DNA from: Heterobilharzia americana
Lineage: Eukaryota; Platyhelminthes; Trematoda; Strigeidida; Schistosomatidae
Length of the DNA: 64,000 nucleotides
Assembly: GCA_944470555.2 (NCBI GenBank)
Contig: OX104127.1
Coordinates: 114,108,741 to 114,172,740, forward strand
Direction: 5' to 3'
Shown: positions 62,520-64,000 of the stretch, piece by piece
Numbering within the stretch: the stretch's first letter is position 1
How the letters are laid out: every line of letters starts with the position of its first letter
Made by a program: the position numbers and the translations under genes
The notes under the pieces: generated by a model
The model's input: only the letters and a program-made list of their open reading frames with translations
Told to the model about the DNA's origin: nothing
Database searches by the model: none

Positions 62520-62800
62520 CGCTGCTATCCAAGGTCGAATTGCTCGACCTCTGTTGGTAGATGGGTTCCTGTGTGGACGCCTCAATACTGCCAGATATTC
62601 ACGATGTTATATTCGTCTTGAAGACTAGCAGTGGAATCCAAGACACTCTTTTCCTTTTATTAAGGACTTGTTAGCTGGATGCACCTTAACCCCAGTGAGT
62701 GATGTAGTTCCCACTGAGACTTGAGGCCAGCATTCATTGATTCAAACGCCAAAGCGTTATCCACTGAGCCACCGGGGTATGGGAGCCGCCCCCTGTGACA
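62520..62800 (-). repeat. Sm-alpha-like SINE, second subfamily, hammerhead relic
   Basis: On the minus strand: tRNA-like head CGGTGGCTCAGTGGATAACG (A box) and GCGTTTGAATCAATG (B box remnant), then a decayed hammerhead at 62636-62680: stem I ATCCAG/TTGGAT (one G-T pair), CTAACAAG in place of CTGACGAG, TCC...AGGA as stem II, and GTGTC before the cleavage point. The GGATTCCACTGC wording after it is typical of Sm-alpha. Both core changes are G to A. Confidence 0.65.
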
Positions 62801-62809
62801 ATCTAGTGA

Positions 62810-62970
62810 TAACTGAGGAGCCAGTCAGTTAGTATCGAAGTAGGACTAGGTGTTATTACGTAACAATCTGAATTGTCACACTTCACATCAACATATCAAG
62901 GCACAACACAAAAACATGAGAAAAGGAGAGATAGAAAGACTGCAATCAAAATTATTAGAAGCGAAGTTGG
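62810..62970. repeat. Second copy of the 227-bp inserted repeat
   Basis: AGGACTAGGTGTTATTACGT and ATTGTCACACTTCACATCAA parallel AGGACCAGGCATTAGTGCGT and GTTGCCACACCTCATATCAA of the insertion at 23800-24026. An A/G-rich part follows in both. The ends are not defined here. Confidence 0.55.
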
Positions 62971-64000
62971 GTTCAAGGAAATAATGATATGTTATATGAT
63001 GATTAAAATGAAGACAAGGGGTAGCTGTATTTGAACCACTGCAATCGGTGTTGAACCCCTTCAACCAGTACTAAACCATATCACATTGAATCTTGAACAA
63101 TCAATTTCACTTGACAGACTGACCTCACTCAACATGAAGACTTACGCTTCACTAAGAACTTTTAAAAATTACATCAGTCAATGATATGAATTCCAGCAAC
63201 TTTAGTTTCACTGCTTATGAAAATTTCTAAGGTATTATATGTAAACATATGATTCACAGAAAGGTAATGGTCCCAGTATTTTGCAAGTTCCGTAGTTTGT
63301 CCAAGTTGGTGGGCGTATTCTATTTCTATAAATATGTTAATTTTGAGTTTTCAGTGTAGTAGTTTCACGTATCCACTGTTTAGTAAGATATACACTCTCC
63401 AACATGAACGTCATTAAGAAGGTTGGCGAAAATAGAAGGAAGCATAAATCTGATAAAAATATCATTAAGAACACGAAGTTATTAGTCACTGGATCATCAA
63501 AATAGTCAGATTGAAAGATTGGCGTTTGCTATTTCATGATTCCAATAAGAGTGGGCACTGAACAAACACTCTAAGGCTGCATTATAAGTGTATTAATTTT
63601 TATATGTTGTCACTGGACTCAACTGATTGACGTTTTCAATCCCTGTCAACTTATGATAAAGCTTAGTAATCGTAGATTTTCATTGGCTTTTAATCAAAAT
63701 TCTTTTTAGAATTTGATAGAAATCAATAGTTCATAGTCTCAGATGATCTCTAAACTGTAAAAATGACAGAGTAGAAAGGTGATTACTTGAAGTTTCGGTA
63801 TGTATTGACCAATAGTTATGCAATATCCTTGGTAGAGATCAACTGTAGTAGGATGAGTTATTTGATTACTTGCCTGAAGTCGCAGATGGTAAGCTCATAA
63901 TTTTGAAAACAGTGTACCTATTACCCTGGGTTAGTTTTGTGTAGATATTACTCATGACTGTTCAACTTAGTACTATAACAAGAAAAAAGATATCCAGTAT
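62971..64000. other. Unassigned DNA to the window end
   Basis: AT-rich; no motif, repeat family or exon recognised. Confidence 0.45.

Noticed and set aside
1..64000. CRISPR arrays, bacterial operons, rRNA genes
   Set aside because: No regularly spaced direct repeats, no Shine-Dalgarno-led operons and no rRNA signatures; intron structure shows a eukaryote.

Overview
The window looks like nuclear DNA of a blood fluke (Schistosoma or a close trematode). It is AT-rich and intron-bearing, and it is loaded with the repeat classes known from schistosomes: a CsRn1-type Ty3/Gypsy LTR element primed by tRNA-Trp, CR1-like and RTE-like non-LTR elements, a Penelope-like element with a GIY-YIG domain, and tRNA-headed SINEs with hammerhead-ribozyme motifs (Sm-alpha type). 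A Rab5 gene with a 32-bp first intron and a 12.5-kb second intron fits the schistosome habit of tiny 5' introns and large later ones. The species cannot be fixed from the sequence alone.

Layout. 1-9091: no host gene recognised; a decayed CR1-like reverse transcriptase lies at about 3389-4480. 9092-14256: a complete but dead LTR retrotransposon (LTRs of about 325 bp that differ at three positions; gag, protease, RT, RNase H and integrase all recognisable; many stops, frameshifts and a deletion over the third integrase catalytic residue). 14257-17416: mostly unassigned, with a second CR1-like C-terminus at 16215-16439. 17417-33142: a five-exon Rab5 GTPase gene on the + strand. Its second intron (17648-30130) holds at least five broken copies of one RTE-like family, some fused or inverted, one interrupted by a 227-bp insertion with a 9-bp target-site duplication.

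33143-54178: a long intergenic stretch with a Penelope-like fragment (35337-36265), tRNA-headed SINEs, an inverted pair of tRNA-like repeats (39925-40302), a (TA)n tract (43006-43057), an SR2-like RTE fragment (46715-48400) and hammerhead-bearing SINEs (45600-51045). 54179-59661 (- strand): the C-terminal PTB domain of a tensin-like adaptor, seen as two exons with compatible splice phases; the rest of the gene lies beyond the recognised exons, probably at higher coordinates. 59662-64000: more hammerhead SINEs, including a head-to-head pair, and a decayed Sm-alpha-like copy.

Only two host genes are supported: Rab5 (early endosome traffic) and the tensin-like adaptor (integrin/actin linkage). 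They are not functionally linked by anything visible. Almost everything else that can be identified is transposon debris. The most interesting items are the hammerhead SINE copies, three independent head-to-head SINE pairs, the young-looking LTRs around a wrecked coding region, and the nested RTE graveyard in the Rab5 intron.
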